Shown one piece after another: positions 43,791 through 52,131 of a stretch of DNA of 64,000 nucleotides. The notes beneath the pieces are model-generated. The model ran no database searches. It saw only the letters and a program-made list of their open reading frames with translations, and was not told the DNA's origin. A program made the translations under genes and the position numbers. Where the stretch lies: NCBI RefSeq assembly GCF_002567005.1, contig NZ_NUZU01000028.1, forward strand, positions 1 to 64,000, in the 5' to 3' direction. How positions within the stretch are numbered: position 1 is the stretch's first letter; each line of letters opens with the position of its first letter. The stretch is from Bacillus sp. AFS073361. GTDB taxonomy: Bacteria; Bacillota; Bacilli; Bacillales; Cytobacillaceae.

Positions 43791-44666
43791 TTATTTTAAA
43801 CCCTTTCGAGCATCTTCATATTTCTCTTCATGCATATGGTCTACATAATCATCTGAAATCTCACCTAAATGAATCATGTCTTCCCCATCTACAATAGCTT
43901 CCATCGATTCAAAATACTCTCTAGGGATGTTAAAATCGATGAGCAGTTCCCCTGAAGTACTATAGATACTGCCATATAAAGTGCCTGGAGGTTCTTTCAT
44001 TTTTAGTAAATCCTTTAAAGTTACAGCCTTACCGTCAGCTTTAAAGTTCACTTTAACTTCATACAGGGCAATAGTTTGCTCTAATAAACGAACCATCTCA
44101 TCAAGGTCTTCATCGCTTAGTTGGGAAGGATCTTCTACAGTCATTAAATGTTCCCACAGTGTATCGTTTGTTGTCATTTGGTCTAGTTGGTCTTTATTTT
44201 TTTCTTCCACTTCCGCTAAATAGTTGAAAAATCTCTCTGCTTCTTCTTCTGTTATGCCCGTATCCGATAATGCTTTTTCTACTTCCGCCATACTTTTATC
44301 GGCACTAATATAAAATTCAACTGTTGAATCCAAATCGTTGATAAACTTATATTCTTTTACCGAGTCTCCAAAATGGTCCATTAAGTCATTTAGTTCTTTT
44401 TCAGTTAGACCATATTTGATTAGTAAATCCTGATAATTTTTCGAGTTAATGGGCGGACCCAGGAGTTCTTTTAGGCCTGCCATTGTATATTCATCTAAAG
44501 GAATTTCGTAGTAATCAATATACTCCAGAAATTCTTGTTTCGTCCATCCTATATCGGCTATATATTTGTTTATTTCATTTTCAGACGGAGCTGCTTGAGC
44601 AGAGGAAGCACTGAAAAGGAATGGGAGTAAAAGAAAGCCTATTAGCATAAGTTTTATTTTGACCAT
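43791..44666 (-). CDS. Processed acidic surface protein family member without visible sorting signal
   Basis: A 291-residue exported protein. A signal peptide (KIKLMLIGFLLLPFLFSASSAQA) is followed by a strongly acidic mature region with repeats of the type IGWTKQEFLEYIDYYEIPLDEY and YGLTEKELNDLMDHFG. The pattern matches proteins named processed acidic surface protein, which normally end in an LPXTA motif for a class D sortase. Here the C-terminus is MHEEKYEDARKGLK with no LPXTA, no hydrophobic tail and no sortase gene nearby. It could be a free secreted form or a 3'-truncated gene. Confidence 0.7.
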   Translation of the reverse strand: MVKIKLMLIGFLLLPFLFSASSAQAAPSENEINKYIADIGWTKQEFLEYIDYYEIPLDEYTMAGLKELLGPPINSKNYQDLLIKYGLTEKELNDLMDHFGDSVKEYKFINDLDSTVEFYISADKSMAEVEKALSDTGITEEEAERFFNYLAEVEEKNKDQLDQMTTNDTLWEHLMTVEDPSQLSDEDLDEMVRLLEQTIALYEVKVNFKADGKAVTLKDLLKMKEPPGTLYGSIYSTSGELLIDFNIPREYFESMEAIVDGEDMIHLGEISDDYVDHMHEEKYEDARKGLK

Positions 44667-44718
44667 TAGTACCCTCCTTTATAGATGTTGCATTAATAAT
44701 TTCCCCTTTTTGAACCAT

Positions 44719-44743
44719 ATTAGAAATGCAAATAATTTCTAAT
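44719..44743. promoter_or_regulatory. Perfect inverted repeat upstream of the acidic protein gene
   Basis: ATTAGAAAT and ATTTCTAAT form a perfect 9-bp inverted repeat with a 7-nt spacer, about 55 bp before the start codon. It fits an operator; the regulator is unknown. The 44744-44954 remainder shows no gene. Confidence 0.45.
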
Positions 44744-44954
44744 AAATCTTCACAAGGATATTCCCTTCATTTTTCTAAAATACTGGGTATCAACTGATTG
44801 CTATGAACAATAATAATATTGAAGTTAGTTAAGCGATTCAAAGTAAACCAAATTGACATGCCATATCGGTCTTGTATAGTAGGTGGCGAAGATGATGATT
44901 GGAGATTTGAAGTTGCTAGGGCCGCCAGAACCTTCCCTTTGGTCTCCCCTAAAT

Positions 44955-46589
44955 TTAAACTCTCCGTTTCTCATGCATATATTTCATCCATTTCTTCAAT
45001 TTATAACTGCAAACGATATACCCTGTAAGCGAGACCGCCGCGACTCCTGCGGACAGCTGCCAGATGAGGTCGTTTGAGGTATAGAGTCCGGCGGCTATGC
45101 CTGTCATCCCGAAGAGGGTTAACTGGAATAATTGCTTTTTCGTATTTTCATAGATGGTGAATTGGAATTGCCTGCGCTGTTCGACTTCCTTTAACTGCTC
45201 CAATTTTTGCGGGGCATTCAGGAATTCGGTTATGGAGTGAAAGATTTTGAAGATTGGCTGTGATTGGAGCCATTGCCAGACGAACAGCCATTTATTATTC
45301 CCTTGCTTGTTTAACCACTCCATAAACACAGGTTTTCCTAACTCTAAGATCTCTGCCTCTGGCGCTAAGTTACGGATTATTCCTTCAATCGTGACAACGG
45401 AACGGCCTAAAAAGACAAATCTGGTGGGAATTTGAATGGGGAGCGCTTGAATCATATCATTAATTTCCATCTTAAAAGCGAGCAGGTCCATTTCTTTTAA
45501 TTGGGCCGGCTGAAAGGTGATAAATTCCGCTAAAATTCGCTCGATTGTTCTTGATTCTGCTTCAGGGAGCAAAACGCCTAAATGAAACAAGCAATCGACG
45601 GCCTTTGGGTAGTTTTTAGCGAGAAAGCTTTCAATTAATCCTTGGAAATAACCGGCATCCTTTTTCGAAAGTTCTCCGACCATTCCGAAGTCTAGTAAAA
45701 TGATTTTCCCTTCCTTTGAGACCAGAACGTTGCCGGGATGGGGATCGGCATGGAAGGGGCCAGGCTCCATCCATTGAGGGAGAAAGACCTTCATCAGCCG
45801 TTGAGCTAGTTCCTGGCGGCTCACGGGTAATTGGTCGATGGCGTCGTTATTGGTCAGCCGTAATCCTTCAACCCATTCCATGACCAGCACATTCGCGGTA
45901 CTCAATTCTGCATACACTGACGGAATATGGACGGTATCCATCTCCTTGAAGCGCTCTTTAAAGCTCAGGATGGTGTTCAGTTCCAGGGAATAATCCAGTT
46001 CGCGTACAATCACTTGCTTTACCTCTTTAAAAAGAACTTTAAAATTCATAAAACCCTTCGGAAGAGGGACTAAGTGGTCCACAAACCACATCACAATACT
46101 TAGAATCCGAAAATCGGTGTCGACAATGGAATCAATATGCGGGCGTTTAACTTTGATGGCCACTTCGGTGCCATCAAGGAGCAGGCCCTTATACACTTCG
46201 CCAATTGATGCCGAAGCGATCGCCGTTTTTTCAATCGATTGGAAGTGTTGCTGATACAAGTGTCCCCATTCTTTTTCTAAAATTTCCTGAATCTCGCTCC
46301 AATCCGAAGGGGGGACTTTATCTGTCATGTCTTCGATTTGACTGATAAAGGCAGGTGGCAGCAAATCGGCACGCGTGCTGAGGATTTGTCCCAGTTTGAT
46401 GAGCAAGCCTTCTAAATCAAATAGAGTCTGGCGAAACCGTTCTCCGATGGTCCCCCAGAGTTTTTCCCACTCCGCTTTCGGTTTACGGCGAATCTTATAC
46501 CAATAAATTTGCAGGAAGATGCTAAAGGCAAGAGAAAGGACCTTTGACATCCGCACTAGTTTATTTTTCGTCTTCATCCGAATCCCCAC
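44955..46589 (-). CDS. ABC1/UbiB-family atypical kinase
   Basis: A 544-residue protein of the AarF/UbiB family. The family hallmarks are present: LIKLGQILSTRADLLP (KxGQ motif, about 63-78), ASASIGEVYKG (the alanine-rich loop replacing the normal P-loop), VAIKVKRP with the conserved lysine, HADPHPGNVLV and LLDFGMVGEL. Two C-terminal helices anchor it to the membrane. UbiB proteins act as ATPases in quinone and lipid metabolism. Bacillaceae use menaquinone, so the role here is open. It stands alone. Confidence 0.88.
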   Translation of the reverse strand: MGIRMKTKNKLVRMSKVLSLAFSIFLQIYWYKIRRKPKAEWEKLWGTIGERFRQTLFDLEGLLIKLGQILSTRADLLPPAFISQIEDMTDKVPPSDWSEIQEILEKEWGHLYQQHFQSIEKTAIASASIGEVYKGLLLDGTEVAIKVKRPHIDSIVDTDFRILSIVMWFVDHLVPLPKGFMNFKVLFKEVKQVIVRELDYSLELNTILSFKERFKEMDTVHIPSVYAELSTANVLVMEWVEGLRLTNNDAIDQLPVSRQELAQRLMKVFLPQWMEPGPFHADPHPGNVLVSKEGKIILLDFGMVGELSKKDAGYFQGLIESFLAKNYPKAVDCLFHLGVLLPEAESRTIERILAEFITFQPAQLKEMDLLAFKMEINDMIQALPIQIPTRFVFLGRSVVTIEGIIRNLAPEAEILELGKPVFMEWLNKQGNNKWLFVWQWLQSQPIFKIFHSITEFLNAPQKLEQLKEVEQRRQFQFTIYENTKKQLFQLTLFGMTGIAAGLYTSNDLIWQLSAGVAAVSLTGYIVCSYKLKKWMKYMHEKRRV

Positions 46590-46767
46590 AATCCCTTTAA
46601 AGTTTCACTGTTTATAACGATATTGATAGATGGTAAGTTTCAGTACTAGTGTGGTCACTCATAATAGTGTGATGTAAATTTCTTCTATTTTATTTTAACA
46701 TTTTGTCATCACCGTAAAATATTATTGTGACTAAAATTTGGAGGGGAATTTATGAATAATAGATTGT

Positions 46768-46886
46768 AAATGTTAACCAATAAGGGTTAATTGTGCCCGT
46801 TTAGGTTAAAAAAGGTGGTAGGCGGTAACGAATAGCCGATAATTGTGCCCGCCCAAGTCATAAAAGGTGGTAAACGGTAACGAATA
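46768..46886 (+). repeat. Tandem GGTAACGAATAG...AATTGTGCCC repeat
   Basis: Two full units and the start of a third, about 52-55 bp long: GTTAACCAATAAGGGTTA then AATTGTGCCCG; GGTAACGAATAGCCGATA then AATTGTGCCCG; and GGTAACGAATAGG. Units are joined by AAAAGGTGGTA. A related single unit lies at 23603-23670. Confidence 0.65.
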
Positions 46887-46926
46887 GGGCCGCGCCGGAC
46901 CGCACCGGGCCGCACCGCACCGCGCC
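46887..46926 (+). repeat. GC-only pentamer tandem repeat (GNNCC)x8
   Basis: Eight consecutive 5-bp units fit GNNCC: GGGCC, GCGCC, GGACC, GCACC, GGGCC, GCACC, GCACC, GCGCC. The 40-bp block contains only three A and no T in very AT-rich surroundings, and interrupts the third unit of the preceding repeat. No start codon or gene is linked to it. Confidence 0.7.
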
Positions 46927-46993
46927 TCACTAAATAAATGAAATCTACCAATCTAAATCATTTGCAAAAGTTGCCGCTCCATTGAATAACTAC

Positions 46994-47031
46994 AGAAAAC
47001 GCTTGCAAAAAAATGGAGGGCGCTTTATAAT
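46994..47031 (+). promoter_or_regulatory. Promoter of the hexuronate unit with overlapping cre site
   Basis: TTGCAA (47003-47008) and TATAAT (47026-47031) are 17 bp apart. AGAAAACGCTTGCA (46994-47007) matches the cre consensus except for the first base and overlaps the -35 box. Carbon catabolite repression by CcpA is expected. Confidence 0.75.
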
Positions 47032-47045
47032 GAGCTCATAACTAC

Positions 47046-47065
47046 CATATTAGTATATTAATATG
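47046..47065. promoter_or_regulatory. Candidate GntR operator
   Basis: CATATTA and TAATATG form an inverted repeat with a GTATAT centre, 15 bp downstream of the -10 box. The position suits autorepression by the GntR protein encoded next. Confidence 0.5.
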
Positions 47066-47149
47066 TCGGTAATACCTGAAAAGGAGGTACATCTTATAAT
47101 TCTCATTTGATATACTATGTGCAGTATAGAAAAGAGAAGAGGATAACGA

Positions 47150-47842
47150 ATGGTAAACAACACTGTAAATGCAAAAGAATTTGCGTATGAAGAAATAAAA
47201 GCAGAAATATTAAGATTAAAATTAATTCCTGGTACAAAGATTTCTGAAAAGACGATGTCAGACCGATTGAATGTCAGTCGGACGCCGATCAGAGAAGCCT
47301 TTTTAAAATTAGCCCAGGAAGAATTGTTAACCATCATCCCGCAAAGTGGTACCTTCGTCTCGCTAATTAATTTGGAGCTTGCCGAAGAGGCCCGATTTGT
47401 TCGCGAGGTCATTGAGACAAATATTGTCGGATTATGCTGTGAACACGTTTCGGAAGAATCTGCTTTTAATTTAGAAGTCAACTTAAAAATGCAAGAGCAT
47501 CTTGTAAGTAATCATATAGAGAAACAACAAATTGAAAAATTTACTAATTTGGATGAAAATTTCCATAAGGAGCTATTTATCGCTTGTGGAAAAGAACGCA
47601 CCTGGCGAATGATTCAAAACATGGCCGGTCATCTCAATCGGTTTAGAATGTTACGAATCATCGATACAAAAAATTTGGACTGGGATTTATTACTGGCGCA
47701 TCACAAAGAAATTTATCAAGCCATTTCAGAAAAAAATAAAGAAAAAGCAGAAGCGCTGATGAAGGAACATTTGCGACTGATGTTATCGGAGAAAGACATT
47801 TTACTTCAAGCATTTCCAGAATATTTTTATACACAAGAATAG
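47150..47842 (+). CDS. GntR-family (FadR-type) regulator of hexuronate genes
   Basis: A 230-residue regulator. The N-terminal winged helix has AYEEIKAEILRLKLIPGTKISEKTMSDRLNVSRTPIREAFLKLAQEEL, the typical GntR motif. The C-terminal FCD domain has metal-ligand-like residues in NLDENFHKELFIACG and LLAHHKEIYQAI. It is the first gene of the hexuronate unit and probably represses it until a pathway intermediate binds. Ribosome binding site AGAGGA before the ATG. Confidence 0.85.
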   Translation: MVNNTVNAKEFAYEEIKAEILRLKLIPGTKISEKTMSDRLNVSRTPIREAFLKLAQEELLTIIPQSGTFVSLINLELAEEARFVREVIETNIVGLCCEHVSEESAFNLEVNLKMQEHLVSNHIEKQQIEKFTNLDENFHKELFIACGKERTWRMIQNMAGHLNRFRMLRIIDTKNLDWDLLLAHHKEIYQAISEKNKEKAEALMKEHLRLMLSEKDILLQAFPEYFYTQE

Positions 47843-47868
47843 AGAGCATATTTATTTTTTGAGAAGCG

Positions 47869-47882
47869 GGAAAGCGCTCACA
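47869..47882 (+). promoter_or_regulatory. cre-like site before uxuA
   Basis: GGAAAGCGCTCACA matches the cre consensus except for the first base, lies between the regulator and uxuA, and could block read-through. The same core GAAAGCGCTCAC occurs in the cre at 18150. Confidence 0.65.
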
Positions 47883-47896
47883 AGGGAGAGAACAAC

Positions 47897-48997
47897 ATGC
47901 AAATGACATTTCGTTGGTACGGAGAGGGCAATGACTCCATTACATTAAAACAAATCCGCCAGATTCCAGGAATCAAAGGGATCGTTTGGGCGCTGCATGA
48001 TGTGCCCGTCGGAGAGGTTTGGCCGGTTGAAAGAATTGAAGAAATAGTAAAGCAAGCAAAAGAGTACAGATTCAATACCGAAGTGGTTGAGAGTGTTAAT
48101 ATTCATGAAGATATTAAACTTGGTTTGCCTACAAGAGACCACTATATTCAGACGTATAAACAAACCCTGAAAAATTTAAGCCAATTTGGTGTGAAGGTCG
48201 TATGCTATAACTTTATGCCAGTCTTTGATTGGTTCCGGACCGACTTATTTAAAGAGATGGAAGATGGAAGCACCGCCTTATTCTTCGATGCACAAAAAGT
48301 TCTCGCATTAACACCAGAACAAGTCGTAAAGAATATGGAAGAAAACCAAAAAGACTTCACCCTTCCAGGTTGGGAGCCTGAAAGATTAACAGATTTACAG
48401 CGTCTCTTTGACTTATATAAGGATATTACTGAAGTGGATTTATTAGAAAACTTAACTTACTTCTTAAAGGAAGTTTGTCCGGTGGCAGAAGAATGTGGAA
48501 TTAAGATGGCCATTCATCCGGATGATCCGCCATTCTCTATTTTTGGTTTACCGCGGATTGTCAAAAACAAAGAGGATATTGGGCGGCTGTTACGTGCAGT
48601 GGATAGTCCAGCCAATGGGTTAACTTTCTGCTCTGGTTCGTTAGGCGGAAATCTTGTGAATGATTTGGTGGATATTGTCAACTCCTTCGCCGATCGGATC
48701 GCTTTTGCCCATATTCGCAATGTAAAACATTTTGAGGATGGCAGTTTTATTGAATCCGCCCACCGCGTTGAAGATGGTTCCTTACCGATTACAGGCATCG
48801 TAAATGCCCTCTATGAAAATGGATTTGATGGGTATATTCGCCCCGACCATGGCAGACATATTTGGGATGAAGTATGCAGACCAGGATATGGCCTATATGA
48901 TCGTGCGTTAGGCGCCATGTATTTACAAGGTGCTTGGGATACAAATGTGTTATTGAAAAATGGAGCAGCTCCTAAGAAAACAATGCAAACGGTTTAA
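47897..48997 (+). CDS. uxuA: Mannonate dehydratase
   Basis: A 366-residue enzyme converting D-mannonate to 2-keto-3-deoxygluconate. The family pattern is clear: MTFRWYGEGNDSITLKQIRQIPGIKGIVWALHDVPVGEVW, CYNFMPVFDWFRTDL, MAIHPDDPPFSIFGLPRIV, FCSGSLGG and IRPDHGRHIWDE, with the metal-binding Cys and His residues in place. Length is standard. First enzyme gene of the hexuronate unit, behind GGGAGAG. Confidence 0.95.
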   Translation: MQMTFRWYGEGNDSITLKQIRQIPGIKGIVWALHDVPVGEVWPVERIEEIVKQAKEYRFNTEVVESVNIHEDIKLGLPTRDHYIQTYKQTLKNLSQFGVKVVCYNFMPVFDWFRTDLFKEMEDGSTALFFDAQKVLALTPEQVVKNMEENQKDFTLPGWEPERLTDLQRLFDLYKDITEVDLLENLTYFLKEVCPVAEECGIKMAIHPDDPPFSIFGLPRIVKNKEDIGRLLRAVDSPANGLTFCSGSLGGNLVNDLVDIVNSFADRIAFAHIRNVKHFEDGSFIESAHRVEDGSLPITGIVNALYENGFDGYIRPDHGRHIWDEVCRPGYGLYDRALGAMYLQGAWDTNVLLKNGAAPKKTMQTV

Positions 48998-49063
48998 GCT
49001 TCGTGGTCTATCAAGAAGTAAGGAAGGAACATGAAGAAATCGTTCCTTTTCTTATATCGCTGA

Positions 49064-49077
49064 TGAAAGCGTTTTAC
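49064..49077 (+). promoter_or_regulatory. Weak cre-like site before the hexuronide transporter
   Basis: TGAAAGCGTTTTAC fits the left half of the cre consensus and the centre, but not the last two bases. A weak hairpin (GGAAC...GTTCC, about 49026-49046) lies just upstream and may reduce read-through from uxuA. Confidence 0.4.
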
Positions 49078-49121
49078 CTGGTTCTGTTTTATATTTCTCA
49101 TAATTATAGGGAGGCGTTATC

Positions 49122-50657
49122 ATGCCTAGAAAGAATAAGGAAATTTCGCTAAAAACTAGTATTGGCTTTGGTTTAACCGATATGATGGGTGGAGGAGCCT
49201 TTACCATTATTGGGGCTTGGCTGCTATTCTTCTTCACCACGTTTGCTGGCTTGTCACCGGTTCAAGCGGCATCCATTATCGCGATCGCCCGGATCGTGGA
49301 TGCCGTCGTCAGTTTGTTCATGGGAAGCTTTTCGGATAACTTTTTTAAATTTAAATTGGGTAGAAAATATGGAAGGCGCAGATTTTTCTTACTGTTGGGC
49401 TCCCCGTTAATGCTTGTATACGTATTACTTTGGGTAACAGGCATGAACTATTTTTATTACCTTCTGACGTTTTTAGCTTTTGAAATCATCGCAGCTATGA
49501 TCTTAATCCCCTGGGAAACATTACCTTCAGAAATGACAACAGAATTTAATAAGAGAACGAAATTATCAACGGCAAGAATGTTTATATCAGGTACAGGTAC
49601 ATTTTTGGCCACCTTTATTCCAGGTCAATTATTTGGAGTATTAGGACAAGATAATCCGATGGCATTCTTGGTTAACGGTGCCCTATTTGCTGTCATCTTT
49701 GCTGTTTGTATCTATATTTCTTTCCGCTCCACATGGGAAAGAGAGGTTTCTCCAGAAGAGATGGCGCAATTTGCGACACAAAAGAAAGAGAAGAAGAGCT
49801 TTGCTGAAAATGTAAAAGTTGTTTCCAAAACGATTGTTGATTTTGCTTCTACGTTTAAAGTAAAAAGTTTCCGCAAACATTTACTGATCTATATTTGCTC
49901 GATGACCGCTAAAGATGCCTTTAACGCTGTGTTTGTTTTCTACTGTGTTTATGCATTGCATAGTACGTCAGAAGTTGCGGCCAATTTACTTTCCTTTAGT
50001 ATTATCGGACTTCCTGGCGCGATTATTTATGGATTTTTAATGATCAAGATTGGGCCGGCTAATTTAGCAAAAATTTCTTATTCAACAATGATCCTTTGTG
50101 TATTTGGATATGGGGCAGTCTATTACTTCCATCCAAGCAACTTAATTATTACGTTAGGAATTATTTCCTTTGTCTATCAAATTGGAAGAAGTATGTTAGA
50201 GTTTGTACCTTGGAACGTATTCCCATTTATTCCTGATGTAGACGAAATGATTACGAAACAACGCCGCGAAGGGATCTTTGCTTCTGTTATGACCTTCTTT
50301 AGAAAGTCTTCTGTCGCACTTGCGACTTTCTTAGTTGGGGCCATCTTGGAGGCTGGAGGTTTTGTTCAAAAAGCAACAACCCAACCAGAAGGTGCGGTTC
50401 ATACGATCTTAGGTATCATGCTAATTGGGGTGGTTGGACTACTTCTTGTTGCATTAATTACAGCTTTTACCTTTAAATTAAATAAAGAAACACATGGAAT
50501 TCTTGTGGATGAAATTAGCCGTTTGAAAAACAATGGACGTAAAGAAGATGTGAATCCGAAAACAAAAGAAGTGGTCGAAGCACTTACAGGTTATAAATAT
50601 GAAAAGCTATGGGGCGGCCGCACACCAGCTGACTATCCTCGTACAAAAGCGAATTAA
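49122..50657 (+). CDS. GPH-type (glycoside-pentoside-hexuronide) MFS transporter
   Basis: A 511-residue, 12-helix permease. It starts SLKTSIGFGLTDMMGGGAFTIIGAWLLFFFTTFAGLSPVQAASIIAIARIVDAV, then MGSFSDNFFKFKLGRKYGRRRFFLLLGSPLM, the loop 2-3 motif of the GPH family (YagG/YjmB/UidB-like). PFIPDVDEMITKQRREGIFASVMTFFRKSS in the second half is also typical. Likely symport of glucuronate, galacturonate or oligouronides for the flanking enzymes. The C-terminal tail is long and polar. Confidence 0.88.
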   Translation: MPRKNKEISLKTSIGFGLTDMMGGGAFTIIGAWLLFFFTTFAGLSPVQAASIIAIARIVDAVVSLFMGSFSDNFFKFKLGRKYGRRRFFLLLGSPLMLVYVLLWVTGMNYFYYLLTFLAFEIIAAMILIPWETLPSEMTTEFNKRTKLSTARMFISGTGTFLATFIPGQLFGVLGQDNPMAFLVNGALFAVIFAVCIYISFRSTWEREVSPEEMAQFATQKKEKKSFAENVKVVSKTIVDFASTFKVKSFRKHLLIYICSMTAKDAFNAVFVFYCVYALHSTSEVAANLLSFSIIGLPGAIIYGFLMIKIGPANLAKISYSTMILCVFGYGAVYYFHPSNLIITLGIISFVYQIGRSMLEFVPWNVFPFIPDVDEMITKQRREGIFASVMTFFRKSSVALATFLVGAILEAGGFVQKATTQPEGAVHTILGIMLIGVVGLLLVALITAFTFKLNKETHGILVDEISRLKNNGRKEDVNPKTKEVVEALTGYKYEKLWGGRTPADYPRTKAN

Positions 50658-50674
50658 TAAGAGGGGCGAATCAA

Positions 50675-52108
50675 ATGAAAGCATTTATGGACAAAGATTT
50701 CTTGCTTCAATCAGAAACAGCAAAAGTGCTCTATCATGACTTTGCTGCTAAAATGCCAATCTATGATTATCATTGTCACTTAGATCCAAGCGAAATCTAT
50801 GAAAATAAAAGATATAAAAATATCACCGAATTGTGGCTGGGCGGCGACCATTATAAATGGCGGGCGATGAGAGCCAATGGAGTGGAAGAATACTACATTA
50901 CGGGTGAAGCGGAGGATTACGAAAAATTTTTCAAATGGGCTGAAACCGTTGAAAAATTGATGGGAAACCCGCTCTATCATTGGACTCATTTGGAGTTGAA
51001 ACAATATTTTAATGTCGATACCGTCTTAAAAGGGTCGACGGCCAAAGAAATTTGGGAAACCTGTAATGAGAAGATCCAGAGCCAAAATTTCTCAGCAAGA
51101 AGTTTAATCGAGCAATCAAATGTGGCGTTAATCGGGACAACTGACGATCCGATTGATGATTTGCGTTATCATAAGTTGTTACAAGAGGATGCCGATTTTT
51201 CTACCACGGTTTTACCGGCATTTCGGCCGGACATTGTCATGGCAATTCAACAGACGCAGCCATGGGCGGATTATGTAGGCAAGCTAAGCAAACTGACTGG
51301 GATTGAGATTACTGATTTCACCCAGCTAATCAATGCGTTAGAAAGTCGAATGGATTATTTTGCGGAAATGGGCTGTAAATTATCCGATCACAGTATCGAG
51401 ACCGTTGTCTATGAAACAGCCACGGAACAAGAACTCGATGCCATTGTGCAAAAGGCTTTGAATAACGAGCCGATCTCATTGAAGGAAAATAATCAATTTC
51501 TAACGCAGTTACTTGTAAGACTTGGTATGGCTTATCACAAGCGCGGCTGGGTTATGCAATACCATATTGGAGCATTGCGAAGTGCCAACACTCGTTTATT
51601 CCGAGCGATTGGGCCGAATGTCGGTGTCGACTCTTTCCGGGATGAGCCCATTGCTGTTCCTCTCTCGCGATTGTTGGATGAGCTTGATCAAGATCAGCAG
51701 CTTCCAAAAACGATTCTCTATAGCTTGAATCCGAAAGATAATGAAGTGCTGGCAGCGATGGCTGGTAATTTCCAAGAAGGCGGAATCCCATCTAAAGTAC
51801 AGTTTGGTTCGGCTTGGTGGTTTAACGATCATATGGATGGCATGGTTGCTCAAATGAAAATCCTTGGTAATCTTGGTTTACTATCCCGATTTATCGGCAT
51901 GTTGACCGATTCGCGCAGCTTTTTATCATACAGCCGCCATGAATACTTTAGAAGAATCCTTTGTAATATCGTCGGTAATTGGGTTGAAAATGGAGAATAC
52001 CCAAATGATATAGAATGGTTAGGTCAATTTGTCCAGGATATTTCCTATAACAACGCACTTGAATACTTTGATTTTCAGCTCAAGTCTTCACTGGTGCCGA
52101 TGCCGTAA
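50675..52108 (+). CDS. uxaC: Glucuronate isomerase
   Basis: A 477-residue enzyme that converts D-glucuronate to D-fructuronate and D-galacturonate to D-tagaturonate. Family motifs are IYDYHCHLDPSEIYENK with the metal-binding histidines, ELWLGGDHYKWRAMRANGV, TTDDPIDDLRYH, LPAFRPD, MQYHIGALRSANTR and FGSAWWFNDHMDGM, ending SYSRHEYFRRILCN. Length standard. It lies 17 bp after the transporter gene, so the two are co-transcribed. Confidence 0.95.
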   Translation: MKAFMDKDFLLQSETAKVLYHDFAAKMPIYDYHCHLDPSEIYENKRYKNITELWLGGDHYKWRAMRANGVEEYYITGEAEDYEKFFKWAETVEKLMGNPLYHWTHLELKQYFNVDTVLKGSTAKEIWETCNEKIQSQNFSARSLIEQSNVALIGTTDDPIDDLRYHKLLQEDADFSTTVLPAFRPDIVMAIQQTQPWADYVGKLSKLTGIEITDFTQLINALESRMDYFAEMGCKLSDHSIETVVYETATEQELDAIVQKALNNEPISLKENNQFLTQLLVRLGMAYHKRGWVMQYHIGALRSANTRLFRAIGPNVGVDSFRDEPIAVPLSRLLDELDQDQQLPKTILYSLNPKDNEVLAAMAGNFQEGGIPSKVQFGSAWWFNDHMDGMVAQMKILGNLGLLSRFIGMLTDSRSFLSYSRHEYFRRILCNIVGNWVENGEYPNDIEWLGQFVQDISYNNALEYFDFQLKSSLVPMP

Positions 52109-52131
52109 TAAAGGAAGAAGGAGGAGCAGCA

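Noticed and set aside
45030..45080. Third copy of the GC-rich repeat suggested by CGACTCCTGCGG
   Set aside because: The similarity is limited to about a dozen bases inside the C-terminal coding part of the UbiB-type gene.
46768..46926. Possible CRISPR array
   Set aside because: Too few units, units contain no unique spacers of constant length, and no cas genes are present.
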